A stretch of DNA of 12,867 bases from Anaerolineaceae bacterium UBA6086. GTDB lineage: Bacteria > Chloroflexota > Anaerolineae > Anaerolineales > Anaerolineaceae. The notes below the pieces were generated by a model. It was not told the DNA's origin and did not search any database. It worked only from the letters and a program-made list of their open reading frames with translations. Shown in pieces: positions 1-6,358 of this stretch. Position 1 is the stretch's first letter. Every line of letters starts with the position of its first letter. The stretch covers positions 1 through 12,867 of the forward strand of contig DIXG01000057.1 of the NCBI GenBank assembly GCA_002436005.1, given 5' to 3'. Position numbers and translations under genes: made by a program.

Positions 1-435
1 CTGTTTGGCAATCTGATGGCAAGTGTATGTTTGTGTGTTGCATTTCTAAACCTGGAATCTGCGACAACTGCCTTTATTATCTCGATTGCTTTGATGGGTC
101 TATTCTTGGGCTTTCTATTGCCAAACCTTGCTGCTTCGTTAATGGATGTAACACTGCCTGAATTGCGGGGAACAGCTTATGGCATCATGTTGCTGCTGCA
201 GTCAGCAGGGATTTTGCTGACGCCGCTGTTTGTCAATTTATTGCAAAACTATTTGCCATTGGACCAGGTAATATTGTGGATATGCGTTGGAGCATGGCTG
301 ATCGGCGCTGTACTGCACATCGCACTTTTCAAGTATTTGCCAGACGGAATTGAAGATCTGCGCCGACACTTGGCTTATCGCGGGCTGCTCGAAGCGCGCA
401 TAGCCACTCTCAATTATAGACGAATGGAAGGATAA
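1..435 (+). CDS. MFS transporter, C-terminal fragment (5' end outside window)
   Basis: The frame is open from base 1 and ends at TAA 433-435, giving 144 residues of a protein that starts upstream of the window. It has about four hydrophobic segments, consistent with the last helices of a 12-TM major facilitator superfamily carrier. The cytoplasmic-loop stretch LPELRGTAYGIMLLLQSAG resembles the loop and helix 10-11 region of MFS carriers. The tail after the last helix is charged (DGIEDLRRHLAYRGLLEARI) and probably cytoplasmic. The substrate cannot be inferred because the N-terminal half is missing. The gene converges on the SDR gene, with only 6 nt between the two stop codons, and I see no clear hairpin terminator there. 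Confidence 0.75.
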   Translation: MFGNLMASVCLCVAFLNLESATTAFIISIALMGLFLGFLLPNLAASLMDVTLPELRGTAYGIMLLLQSAGILLTPLFVNLLQNYLPLDQVILWICVGAWLIGAVLHIALFKYLPDGIEDLRRHLAYRGLLEARIATLNYRRMEG

Positions 436-441
436 ACAGAA

Positions 442-1266
442 TTATTCAGGAAGTGTTTTTTTTTGCGCGCCACTGATGATCAGATCCATCACCGGGTAAA
501 CCAGGTTGCCCAGCAGGTTGATCAGGCGGAAAAAGACTTTCCCCTCAAGCCCGGGAATGATCACATAACGACCTTTACGGACATCCTTGAGGATGGTCTT
601 CGCGACATGCTCTGGGGATAAGATCTTTGATTTACCTGCGATGGCTTTGGTTTCAGGCGGCTTCAGGGGCGCTTCAAAATCAAGCTGGGGCGTTTGAGTG
701 TCAGGAGGAAATACGATAGATACCTGGATTTTGTGAGGCTTCATTTCTGCCCTGAGCACATCACTCAGCCCACGCACTGCATATTTGGTTGGCCCGTAGG
801 CGGAATAGCCAAAAACACCAACGAATCCGGCCTGGGAAGCAAGATTAACAACGGTTCCCGACTGTTGTGCGATCATTTTTGGTATGAAATAAGCAAGAAC
901 GTGCAGGGTGCCAAAGTAATTGACGTCCATTAGCGCATGAAAGACTTCAATGTCCAATTCTTCAAAATAGCCCGGATAGACCGCACCAGCCGAGTTGATC
1001 ACCAGGTCTGGTACCCCGGATTGTGAAGTCCATTGTTCCAGGGTTTGATGAACATTCTCAAAATTCGTAATATCACAGACGAGGATATCTACACGCTGCT
1101 TCTTGTGCACGACAAGGGATGCCACCTCTTGTTGTGCCTTGCGCAACTTAACCTCGTCTCGCGCCAGCAGGCAAACATTGACGCCTTCGTTTGCTAATTG
1201 CTTGGCGAGCGCCAATCCAATCCCGCTGGAACCACCGGTAATTAATGCAGAGTGATATTTTTTCAT
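442..1266 (-). CDS. SDR-family oxidoreductase resembling 3-ketodihydrosphingosine reductase
   Basis: This is a 274-residue classical short-chain dehydrogenase with a Rossmann fold. The cofactor motif TGGSSGIG is at residues 10-17, NSAG at 91-94, and the catalytic residues are Ser144 (NLASQAG), Tyr157 and Lys161 (YGPTK). R36 after the second strand (LLARD) suggests NADP(H). The C-terminal half carries PPDTQTP (187-193) followed by KPPET (202-206). That combination is characteristic of 3-ketodihydrosphingosine reductases, which reduce the 3-keto group made by serine palmitoyltransferase. The hydrophobic C-terminus (about 245-265) could associate with membrane. I chose the second ATG (1266) because the Shine-Dalgarno AAGG lies 6 nt before it; the first ATG (1272) directly abuts AAGG. 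The gene is 12 nt downstream of fmdB and probably cotranscribed with it. The fold is certain. The sphingoid or other long-chain keto-lipid substrate is inferred, since no acyltransferase or serine palmitoyltransferase gene is visible in the window. Confidence 0.85.
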   Translation of the reverse strand: MKKYHSALITGGSSGIGLALAKQLANEGVNVCLLARDEVKLRKAQQEVASLVVHKKQRVDILVCDITNFENVHQTLEQWTSQSGVPDLVINSAGAVYPGYFEELDIEVFHALMDVNYFGTLHVLAYFIPKMIAQQSGTVVNLASQAGFVGVFGYSAYGPTKYAVRGLSDVLRAEMKPHKIQVSIVFPPDTQTPQLDFEAPLKPPETKAIAGKSKILSPEHVAKTILKDVRKGRYVIIPGLEGKVFFRLINLLGNLVYPVMDLIISGAQKKTLPE

Positions 1267-1278
1267 GCTCATCCTTGG

Positions 1279-1557
1279 TTAATAAGAACCGCAACTGCTG
1301 CAGGAACCCCCGGTGCAGCTGCCGCATCCACCGCTACCTGCGTGAGCGCCGCTGCCTGTCAAAGCGCCGCTGCCTGCCAGAGCGCCGCTGCCTGCCAGAG
1401 CGCCATTGCTGCTGGTGGCATTAAACAGGGATAATTTGCGCTGGACGTTTTTTCCCTGGCATCCCGTGCAGGTCACTTCAGCATCAGCATCTTTGAAACT
1501 GCGCAGCAGTTCAAATTCTGCCTGGCAATCCTGGCAATGATATTCATAAATCGGCAT
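1279..1557 (-). CDS. FmdB-family zinc ribbon protein with hexapeptide-repeat, Cys-rich tail
   Basis: A 92-residue protein whose first 45 residues are a typical FmdB/CxxC regulatory zinc ribbon: MPIYEYHCQDC start, Cys8-x2-Cys11 and Cys30-x2-Cys33 as the zinc ligands, then the usual basic KLSLF-like end. Residues 52-75 are four hexapeptide copies (GALAGS, GALAGS, GALTGS, GAHAGS). A second cluster, Cys78-x2-Cys81-x4-Cys86-x2-Cys89, follows and could bind another metal. The family was named after a putative regulator next to formamidase/amidase genes, but its real role is generally unknown. The start is supported by AGGA 5 nt upstream of the ATG. A good promoter lies about 40 nt upstream, and the downstream SDR gene starts 12 nt after the stop, so the two probably form an operon. 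Confidence 0.9.
   Translation of the reverse strand: MPIYEYHCQDCQAEFELLRSFKDADAEVTCTGCQGKNVQRKLSLFNATSSNGALAGSGALAGSGALTGSGAHAGSGGCGSCTGGSCSSCGSY
1333..1404 (-). repeat. 18-bp tandem repeat inside fmdB
   Basis: Four in-frame copies of an 18-bp unit (plus-strand form agcgccgctgcctgccag) encode the hexapeptide repeats of the FmdB tail. The units at 1363-1380 and 1381-1398 are identical. The unit at 1345-1362 differs at a few bases, and the outer copies are degenerate. Identical neighbouring copies suggest growth by replication slippage. Copy number may therefore differ between strains without breaking the frame. Confidence 0.9.
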
Positions 1558-1595
1558 GGTTGTCCTGTCCGTTGGTCCTTTCAGAGTACCGTTCC

Positions 1596-1624
1596 ATTTT
1601 ATCGCACACTGACCTGAGGGTCAA
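1596..1624 (-). promoter_or_regulatory. Sigma-70-type promoter of fmdB-SDR, with inverted repeat over the -35 box
   Basis: On the minus strand a -35 box TTGACC (1624-1619) is separated by exactly 17 bp from a -10 box TAAAAT (1601-1596). This places the transcription start near 1589, about 30 nt before the fmdB ATG. The plus-strand sequence TGACC-TGAG-GGTCA (1610-1623) is a 5-bp inverted repeat that covers most of the -35 box. It could be a repressor operator, which is inference. This is the best-looking promoter in the window. Confidence 0.6.
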
Positions 1625-1651
1625 TTTGGAAATGTGCGGTGTGATCATTTA

Positions 1652-2152
1652 TCACGCCTTGAGCAGCGTTTTTTCCAATGCGTAGGCAATTAAGCCCGAG
1701 ATAGGTGGGAAGATAAAGGTGATCGCATAGCGGATGATTGCCGATCGGGGGCTGATCAATGCGATTTCGACCGGGAAGCGAGAGATCGACCACAAGGACC
1801 AGGCGGTGATGAACCCGATCATTGCTCCCAGGCCTGCCCCTGCCGCGTAGAAGCCAGCGGCAATTGGAAAGACTGCATATGGCGAGCCAGGAATGAGCCC
1901 ACCCGCTGCGCAGCCAATCAGGATCGCCTTCAGCCCAGCCTGGTTTCCCAACCAGTTAACAATCAGCTCCTTTGGGATCAGCACCTGAACCAGGCCGGCC
2001 AGGACAAAACCTGTGAGCAGCAGCACCAGGTTGTTCATGATTGTGCTGCCTGCCACTTTTAGCCCTTCCACTGCCAGCGACTGATCTTTAATCAGCGTAT
2101 AAACCAGCAAAGCGCTGGTGATGATCACCAGAATCCAGGTTGAAGTATTCAT
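1652..2152 (-). CDS. Short ArsP/YraQ-type permease (PF03773-like)
   Basis: A 166-residue integral membrane protein with four to five hydrophobic segments, roughly residues 5-20, 40-60, 72-100, 105-125 and 138-158. The stretch AAGGLIPGSPYAVFPI (83-98) matches the Gly/Pro-rich signature of the predicted permease family (DUF318) that includes ArsP, an exporter of trivalent organoarsenicals, and YraQ. Full-length members are about 300 residues or more with two related halves, so this is a half-size form that may need to pair with itself. I chose the internal ATG at 2152 because AAGGA lies 9 nt upstream. An ATG at 2191 would add 13 polar residues (MNHNSNRTQGKRQ) that cover the ribosome binding site. 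No arsenic genes or regulator are adjacent, so the substrate is unknown. Confidence 0.75.
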   Translation of the reverse strand: MNTSTWILVIITSALLVYTLIKDQSLAVEGLKVAGSTIMNNLVLLLTGFVLAGLVQVLIPKELIVNWLGNQAGLKAILIGCAAGGLIPGSPYAVFPIAAGFYAAGAGLGAMIGFITAWSLWSISRFPVEIALISPRSAIIRYAITFIFPPISGLIAYALEKTLLKA

Positions 2153-2321
2153 TTGCCGTTTTCCTTGTGTGCGATTTGAGTTGTGATTCAAAATGGATTA
2201 TGCTCCTGTTGGATTTCTTCAGTGGCAGCCCGATGAGTGAAATAGAGAAATCGGATCCCCTGCGCTTTTTTGATTATGCGTCGCCTGTGAAAGATGTTCA
2301 GTTGAGCGAAAAGCCAGGCTC

Positions 2322-3350
2322 TTAATCTGAATTCTGATATCTTTTTTGGATGGCAGGGATCAGATATTCATTAAATGAACGCTGACAATCGTATTCCGGG
2401 GACCAATCCCAATCTTTGCGTGCAGCGGAATCGTCAACCCCTTCTGGCCAGGTATCCACAATTTTTTGCCGGCATTCATCCACCACAAAGTGAATTTTTG
2501 CCTCAGGAAAAGCTGCCATCACTATATCATAAATATCCTGGGCTGAGATGCTGAAACTGGTTACATTGTAAACGAGCTGAGAGAGCCTGTTCTTGGTGAC
2601 TTTTTCCAGTGAGATCAGAGCTTTGACGGCGTCCGGCATCGCCATGAAGGGAATCGTTGTATCGGGACGAACAAAACAGTTGTATTCCTCACCTTTTGCC
2701 GCAGCGTGCAGCATTTCAGGTCCGTAATCGCTGGTGCCGCCTGAGGGGATGGTCTCAGCGCTGATCAAGCCCGGGAATCGGATGGATCGAAAATCGACGG
2801 TGGCAGTTCCACCGCAATCTGCCGATAGCTGGCGATAGTAGGAGCTGTAGTATCGGCCGAGGTGTTCGCAATAGAGCTTATTACAGCCGTACATTGTGGT
2901 GGGATGATTCCACTCATCCTCCTTCATATAGCCCGCCTGAAGTTTCTCGTTCAGTGTAGGGAAGCCATAAGCTGCAATTGAGCTGGGATAGATGAATTTG
3001 ACGGATTCACCCTGCCACTGGGATTGTTCCACAGCCAAACGAAGCAGGTTCATGGTGCCCTCCACATTGATGCGATGGGCTGTTTCCGGGTTGTATTCTG
3101 CCTTGGTTGAGAGGATGGATGCAAGGTGGTAAATGGTGGAAATTTCGTGTTCGACGACAAGCCTGCCCAGAAGCATCTGGTCGAGAATATCACCCACGAT
3201 ATAGGTTTTACAAAATTCGCGTAAAGATTTGTCCAGCGGGATGACATCCAAAGCAACGATTTGTGAGTCAGTGTTTTTTGCCAGGTATTGGATCAGCCCA
3301 TGCCCGATTTCGCCGTTGGCGCCGGTGATCAGTACGACCTTTTGTCGCAT
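2322..3350 (-). CDS. L-threonine 3-dehydrogenase, SDR (UDP-galactose-4-epimerase-like) type
   Basis: A 342-residue extended SDR. It has the NAD-binding motif TGANGEIG (9-16), Ser123/Ser124 (YPSSIAAYG) and the catalytic pair Tyr154/Lys158 (YGCNK). Several stretches match the epimerase-like threonine dehydrogenases of vertebrates, Flavobacterium and Thermoplasma rather than sugar epimerases: RSIRFPGLIS (188-197), GGTSDYGPEM (204-213), RPDTTIPFMAMPDA (228-241), and a C-terminal DECRQKIVDTWPEGVDDSAARKDWDW (291-316). The enzyme oxidises L-threonine to 2-amino-3-ketobutyrate with NAD+; the product is normally cleaved to glycine and acetyl-CoA by 2-amino-3-ketobutyrate CoA ligase. That partner is not in the window. 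The length is slightly above the usual 310-320. A strong GGAGGA Shine-Dalgarno lies 4 nt before the ATG. A spacer of about 170 bp separates it from the permease downstream, so they are probably separate transcripts. Confidence 0.85.
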   Translation of the reverse strand: MRQKVVLITGANGEIGHGLIQYLAKNTDSQIVALDVIPLDKSLREFCKTYIVGDILDQMLLGRLVVEHEISTIYHLASILSTKAEYNPETAHRINVEGTMNLLRLAVEQSQWQGESVKFIYPSSIAAYGFPTLNEKLQAGYMKEDEWNHPTTMYGCNKLYCEHLGRYYSSYYRQLSADCGGTATVDFRSIRFPGLISAETIPSGGTSDYGPEMLHAAAKGEEYNCFVRPDTTIPFMAMPDAVKALISLEKVTKNRLSQLVYNVTSFSISAQDIYDIVMAAFPEAKIHFVVDECRQKIVDTWPEGVDDSAARKDWDWSPEYDCQRSFNEYLIPAIQKRYQNSD

Positions 3351-3454
3351 TTGCTCCTCCTGAGGTGATTGTGGTGAGTGTGGATTTGGTGCAGTTTGCT
3401 CAACATAAATGCCTGTTATCTATGGTGGTATTCACCAGATGAAACCCGGACAGC

Positions 3455-4168
3455 TCAGGATTCTTCATCTGGCGTGAAAGAAACATGCATGCGCCTGATG
3501 CGGTCCTTGGATTGAGGCAAGACCTGCAGGACAAAAACGCTCATGTCGTCTTTGGGCCTGCCATCGTCCAACCGGATGGAACGATTGATCAGGAAATCTG
3601 CGATCTGCTGGGCAGAAGATTCCTGTTCTTCGATGATGGATTCGACAATTTCACAAATGTCAAGGTTGGGTGGATTATGCCCGCCAGCGTTAGACACACC
3701 ATCGGTGAAAGCAATGATGGTCATATCCGGCTTCATCTCCAGTTCGACAATCGAAGCCCGAATGTCTTTGCTGGTGCCAATCGGTTCACTGTCTGTCGAA
3801 AGGCAATCCACTGTATCCTCGTTGATCAGGAAGACAGGCAGGGGATTGTTGCGTGAGATGATAATCGTATTAGTTTGCAGGTCTACACTGACGACATGAA
3901 GATCTGCTGACACTTTGCCCTGGTATTCAGCGAAAATCGTGTTCGACGCGGTACGGATGGCTGCGCCATCACGAATCCCATTGCTGATTTGCTCAATGAC
4001 ACGATGTGCCACCATCGTTGAGATTGTTTTTTGCTTTTTCCCATTGATTTGCCCATCCGCCATGACCGCCGAAAACCCACCATTTGGCCGTTCGATGATT
4101 TCAACGGTATCACCGCTGTTTGCCTCGCCATATTTGTTTGTTTTTGCAATTGCGATCTTAATTTCCAT
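3455..4168 (-). CDS. Stand-alone SpoIIE-type PP2C serine phosphatase
   Basis: A 237-residue protein that is almost entirely one PPM/SpoIIE-like phosphatase domain. The metal-binding aspartates appear in the expected order: Asp38 in VMADGQ, Asp156 in FTDGVSNAG, and Asp207/Asp208 in KDDMSVFVLQV. The usual second-strand motif (SxNNPLP at 105-111) is also present. There is no sensor, receiver or membrane segment, so any regulation must come through partner proteins. In bacteria such proteins typically dephosphorylate anti-sigma-factor antagonists (STAS proteins) in partner-switching modules. No STAS protein, anti-sigma kinase or sigma factor is encoded next to it, so its target is unknown. The start at 4168 has only a weak ribosome binding site. 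The gene is transcribed divergently from the EEP lipoprotein, and its stop is 104 nt before the threonine dehydrogenase start. Confidence 0.85.
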   Translation of the reverse strand: MEIKIAIAKTNKYGEANSGDTVEIIERPNGGFSAVMADGQINGKKQKTISTMVAHRVIEQISNGIRDGAAIRTASNTIFAEYQGKVSADLHVVSVDLQTNTIIISRNNPLPVFLINEDTVDCLSTDSEPIGTSKDIRASIVELEMKPDMTIIAFTDGVSNAGGHNPPNLDICEIVESIIEEQESSAQQIADFLINRSIRLDDGRPKDDMSVFVLQVLPQSKDRIRRMHVSFTPDEES

Positions 4169-4258
4169 AGTATTATTTTACTTGATTAATGGCGGCTAAG
4201 AAGGAAAAACATCGATTTTCCGTAATATTATCTTATTTGCTGTGTGGTAGGATGATGA

Positions 4259-4272
4259 TTGATCCGGATCAA
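4259..4272. promoter_or_regulatory. Perfect 14-bp palindrome, candidate operator in divergent spacer
   Basis: TTGATCCGGATCAA is its own reverse complement. It lies in the AT-rich 182-bp non-coding stretch between the PP2C gene (ATG ending at 4168) and the EEP lipoprotein gene (ATG at 4351). It is about 80 bp upstream of the lipoprotein start and about 90 bp upstream of the phosphatase start, a fitting place for a dimeric repressor or activator that controls both genes. The palindrome is seen directly; its role is inference. Confidence 0.4.
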
Positions 4273-4302
4273 ATCAGGGTTTCGTAGAAAACACAAACTA
4301 AG

Positions 4303-4331
4303 TTGTGGTAAAAAGCAAGGTTATCTAAAAA
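4303..4331 (+). promoter_or_regulatory. Possible promoter of the EEP lipoprotein gene
   Basis: TTGTGG (4303-4308) and TAAAAA (4326-4331) are separated by 17 bp. Transcription would start near 4338, just upstream of the AGGTGA Shine-Dalgarno. Both boxes are imperfect, so this is a weak call. Confidence 0.3.
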
Positions 4332-4350
4332 ATCACAGGTGAAAATTGTA

Positions 4351-6225
4351 ATGCACAAAAACGAGCGTTTACACTTCAATCCAAGGTTTCTCCTCCTTTT
4401 TGTGGTGATCCTTTTGCTCACAAGCTGCTTCAAAACAACCCCAGAACCGCTGCTGCCTGGTGTTGCATTGGGGAGTGGTGAACCTGTTTCTGGGCAGGGA
4501 GAGGGCAGTCGGATTGCAATGATTCAGGGTGCTGCACATCTTTCGCCAATGCGCGGTCAAACGGTGGCTGACGTGGGAGGCGTGGTGACGGTTGTCAAAT
4601 CCGACGGCTTTTGGTTTCAATCATTGAAGGCGGATAAAAATCCGGCAACATCCGAGGGTATTTTTGTATTTACCGATTGGGTCCCATCAGTCAAAGTGGG
4701 GGATGCAGTGAATGTCAGCGGCCGGGTGGAAGAGATAAGGCCCGGAGGAAACACCGCTAACCTTTCCAGAACACAGATCATGGACGCAGAGATAACCGTT
4801 CTTTCCAGTGGAAATCCACTTCCAGTGCCAGTGATCATCGGTGCGGACGGCAGAATGCCCCCGACTGAGGTCATCGATGACGATAGCAATGGGATACTTT
4901 CAAAAAATCGCCAGTTTGACCCCGAGAGCGATGGGCTGGATTTTTATGAGAGTTTGGAAGGGATGCTGGTGCAGGTTAACCGGGCAGTCGTGGTTGGGCC
5001 GACCAATCCTTATAAAGAAATTGTTGTGCTGGGAGATCTCGGCGCGCACGCCAGCTTGCGTACGCCGCGCGGTGGGATCGTGATCAGGGAGAATGATTTC
5101 AACCCGGAGCGCATCATCCTGGACGATCTCCTGGTGGCACTGCCCTTTGTTAAGGTAGGCGATATGGCTGCCGGTCCTGTCATTGGCGTGGTGGATTATG
5201 ACTATGGCAATTTCAAACTGCTGGTCATCCAGACGCCGCAATTCGTAGATGGGGGGTTGGCCAGGGAGCGAGCTGATACTGAATCTGACCCGGGATACCT
5301 GCGGATTGCCAGCTACAACGTGGAGAACCTGTCTGCCAGTCAACCCCAAAGGATCTCAACCCTGGCAGAACAGATTGTGAACCATATGGGATCACCGGAT
5401 ATCATTGGCTTGCAGGAAATTATGGACAATGACGGGGAGCAGGGGAACGAGACCGCCTCAGCTGATCAAACTTACCGGGCGATCATTGATGGGATTGAAG
5501 CCAGGGGCGGCCCGGAATATGCTTATGTGAACATTGACCCCATCCAAGATGTTGAGGGTGGAATCCCGCTTGGCAATATCCGCGTGGGGTTTCTGTATCG
5601 GCTCGATCGCGGTTTGCAGTTAGCTCCGGCACCGCATGGGGATGCCCGCACAGCGGTCGAAATCAGAAAACGCGACGGCAAACCCGAGCTGACTCTGAAC
5701 CCGGGCAGGATTGACCCTGCTCACCCAGCTTTCTTTGGCAGCCGCAGGTCGTTGGTGGTCGCTTTTCTTTATCAAGGCAGACCGCTCTTTGTGGTTAATA
5801 ACCATTTTGTATCCAAGGGCGTGGATCAGCCGCTATTTGGCGAATTTCAACCCCCATTTTTGGAATCAGAGGCGCAGCGCATCCGCCAGGCAGAAGTGGT
5901 GCATGATTTTGTGGCTGACATCTTGAAGATTGATCCTCAAAGCCGTGTGGTAGTGCTGGGGGATTTGAACGATTTTCAATTCTCACCCCCGCTGGCTGTG
6001 CTGGAGGGGAGGATCCTGAGCAATCTGATCAAAACCCTTCCAGCTGGCGAGCAATATACCTATGTCTATGAAGGCAACAGCCAGGCGATGGATCATCTTC
6101 TGGTCTCCAATGCCCTGTTTGAGGATCTGGTTGCCATGGATGTGATCCACCTGAATGCGGAATTTGATTACACCGTTCAATTTAGCGATCATGACATCCC
6201 CATTGCGACCTTTGACCTGGATTAG
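4351..6225 (+). CDS. Secreted lipoprotein with endonuclease/exonuclease/phosphatase (EEP) domain
   Basis: A 624-residue protein. Residues 1-25 form a lipoprotein signal peptide (basic start, hydrophobic LLLFVVILLL) ending in the lipobox L-T-S-Cys26, so it should be lipid-anchored outside the cytoplasmic membrane. Residues from about 70 to 300 hold two OB-fold-like stretches, as in the COG2374/ExeM-type extracellular nucleases. The EEP catalytic domain runs from about 316 to the end. It shows N323 in SYNVEN, the metal-binding E356 in IIGLQE, H485 in NNHF, D538 and N540 in GDLND, and the terminal D613-H614 in FSDHDIP. These match the active-site set of Mg-dependent DNase I-like enzymes, so extracellular nuclease activity for nutrient or phosphate scavenging is likely. 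A phosphodiesterase or lipid phosphatase role cannot be excluded. I chose the ATG at 4351 over the in-frame GTG at 4339 because AGGTGA, which contains that GTG, is placed 8 nt before the ATG as a Shine-Dalgarno. Confidence 0.85.
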   Translation: MHKNERLHFNPRFLLLFVVILLLTSCFKTTPEPLLPGVALGSGEPVSGQGEGSRIAMIQGAAHLSPMRGQTVADVGGVVTVVKSDGFWFQSLKADKNPATSEGIFVFTDWVPSVKVGDAVNVSGRVEEIRPGGNTANLSRTQIMDAEITVLSSGNPLPVPVIIGADGRMPPTEVIDDDSNGILSKNRQFDPESDGLDFYESLEGMLVQVNRAVVVGPTNPYKEIVVLGDLGAHASLRTPRGGIVIRENDFNPERIILDDLLVALPFVKVGDMAAGPVIGVVDYDYGNFKLLVIQTPQFVDGGLARERADTESDPGYLRIASYNVENLSASQPQRISTLAEQIVNHMGSPDIIGLQEIMDNDGEQGNETASADQTYRAIIDGIEARGGPEYAYVNIDPIQDVEGGIPLGNIRVGFLYRLDRGLQLAPAPHGDARTAVEIRKRDGKPELTLNPGRIDPAHPAFFGSRRSLVVAFLYQGRPLFVVNNHFVSKGVDQPLFGEFQPPFLESEAQRIRQAEVVHDFVADILKIDPQSRVVVLGDLNDFQFSPPLAVLEGRILSNLIKTLPAGEQYTYVYEGNSQAMDHLLVSNALFEDLVAMDVIHLNAEFDYTVQFSDHDIPIATFDLD

Positions 6226-6335
6226 ATCTGAGGATTTGACATATCACGCCTGCAAAAAAGCAAAATTGGATCAGTTTCTTCGATGTTGCAAGGTGTAATG
6301 GGATTCAGAGCAAATTAATACATCTCTAACACAGA

Positions 6336-6346
6336 TGCTGTATAAT
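6336..6346 (+). promoter_or_regulatory. -10 region of the ssrA promoter
   Basis: A consensus TATAAT box (6341-6346) lies 12 bp before the mature tmRNA 5' end. Transcription would start near 6353 and leave a short leader for RNase P to remove. No good -35 box is visible at 16-18 bp. The preceding TGCTG resembles an extended -10 element shifted by one base. Confidence 0.5.
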
Positions 6347-6358
6347 AAAGATCCATTC

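Noticed and set aside
694..933. Plus-strand frame inside the SDR gene, and similar antisense frames inside ligA, rlmI and the EEP gene
   Set aside because: These are antisense shadows of well-supported genes and have no family motifs or ribosome binding sites.
2140..2325. 61-residue plus-strand open frame
   Set aside because: It overlaps the permease start and its ribosome binding site, has no recognisable domain, and has no clear Shine-Dalgarno.
3425..3439. TGGTG/CACCA inverted repeat between the phosphatase and threonine dehydrogenase genes
   Set aside because: Only 5 bp pair and no T tract follows, so it is too weak to call a terminator or operator.
4339..4350. GTG start for the EEP lipoprotein
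   Set aside because: This GTG is part of AGGTGA, which acts as the ribosome binding site for the ATG 12 nt downstream.
6236..6241. Perfect TTGACA upstream of ssrA as a -35 box
   Set aside because: No good -10 box lies 16-18 bp downstream; the nearest, CAAAAT, is at 19 bp. The box is about 100 bp from the ssrA TATAAT.
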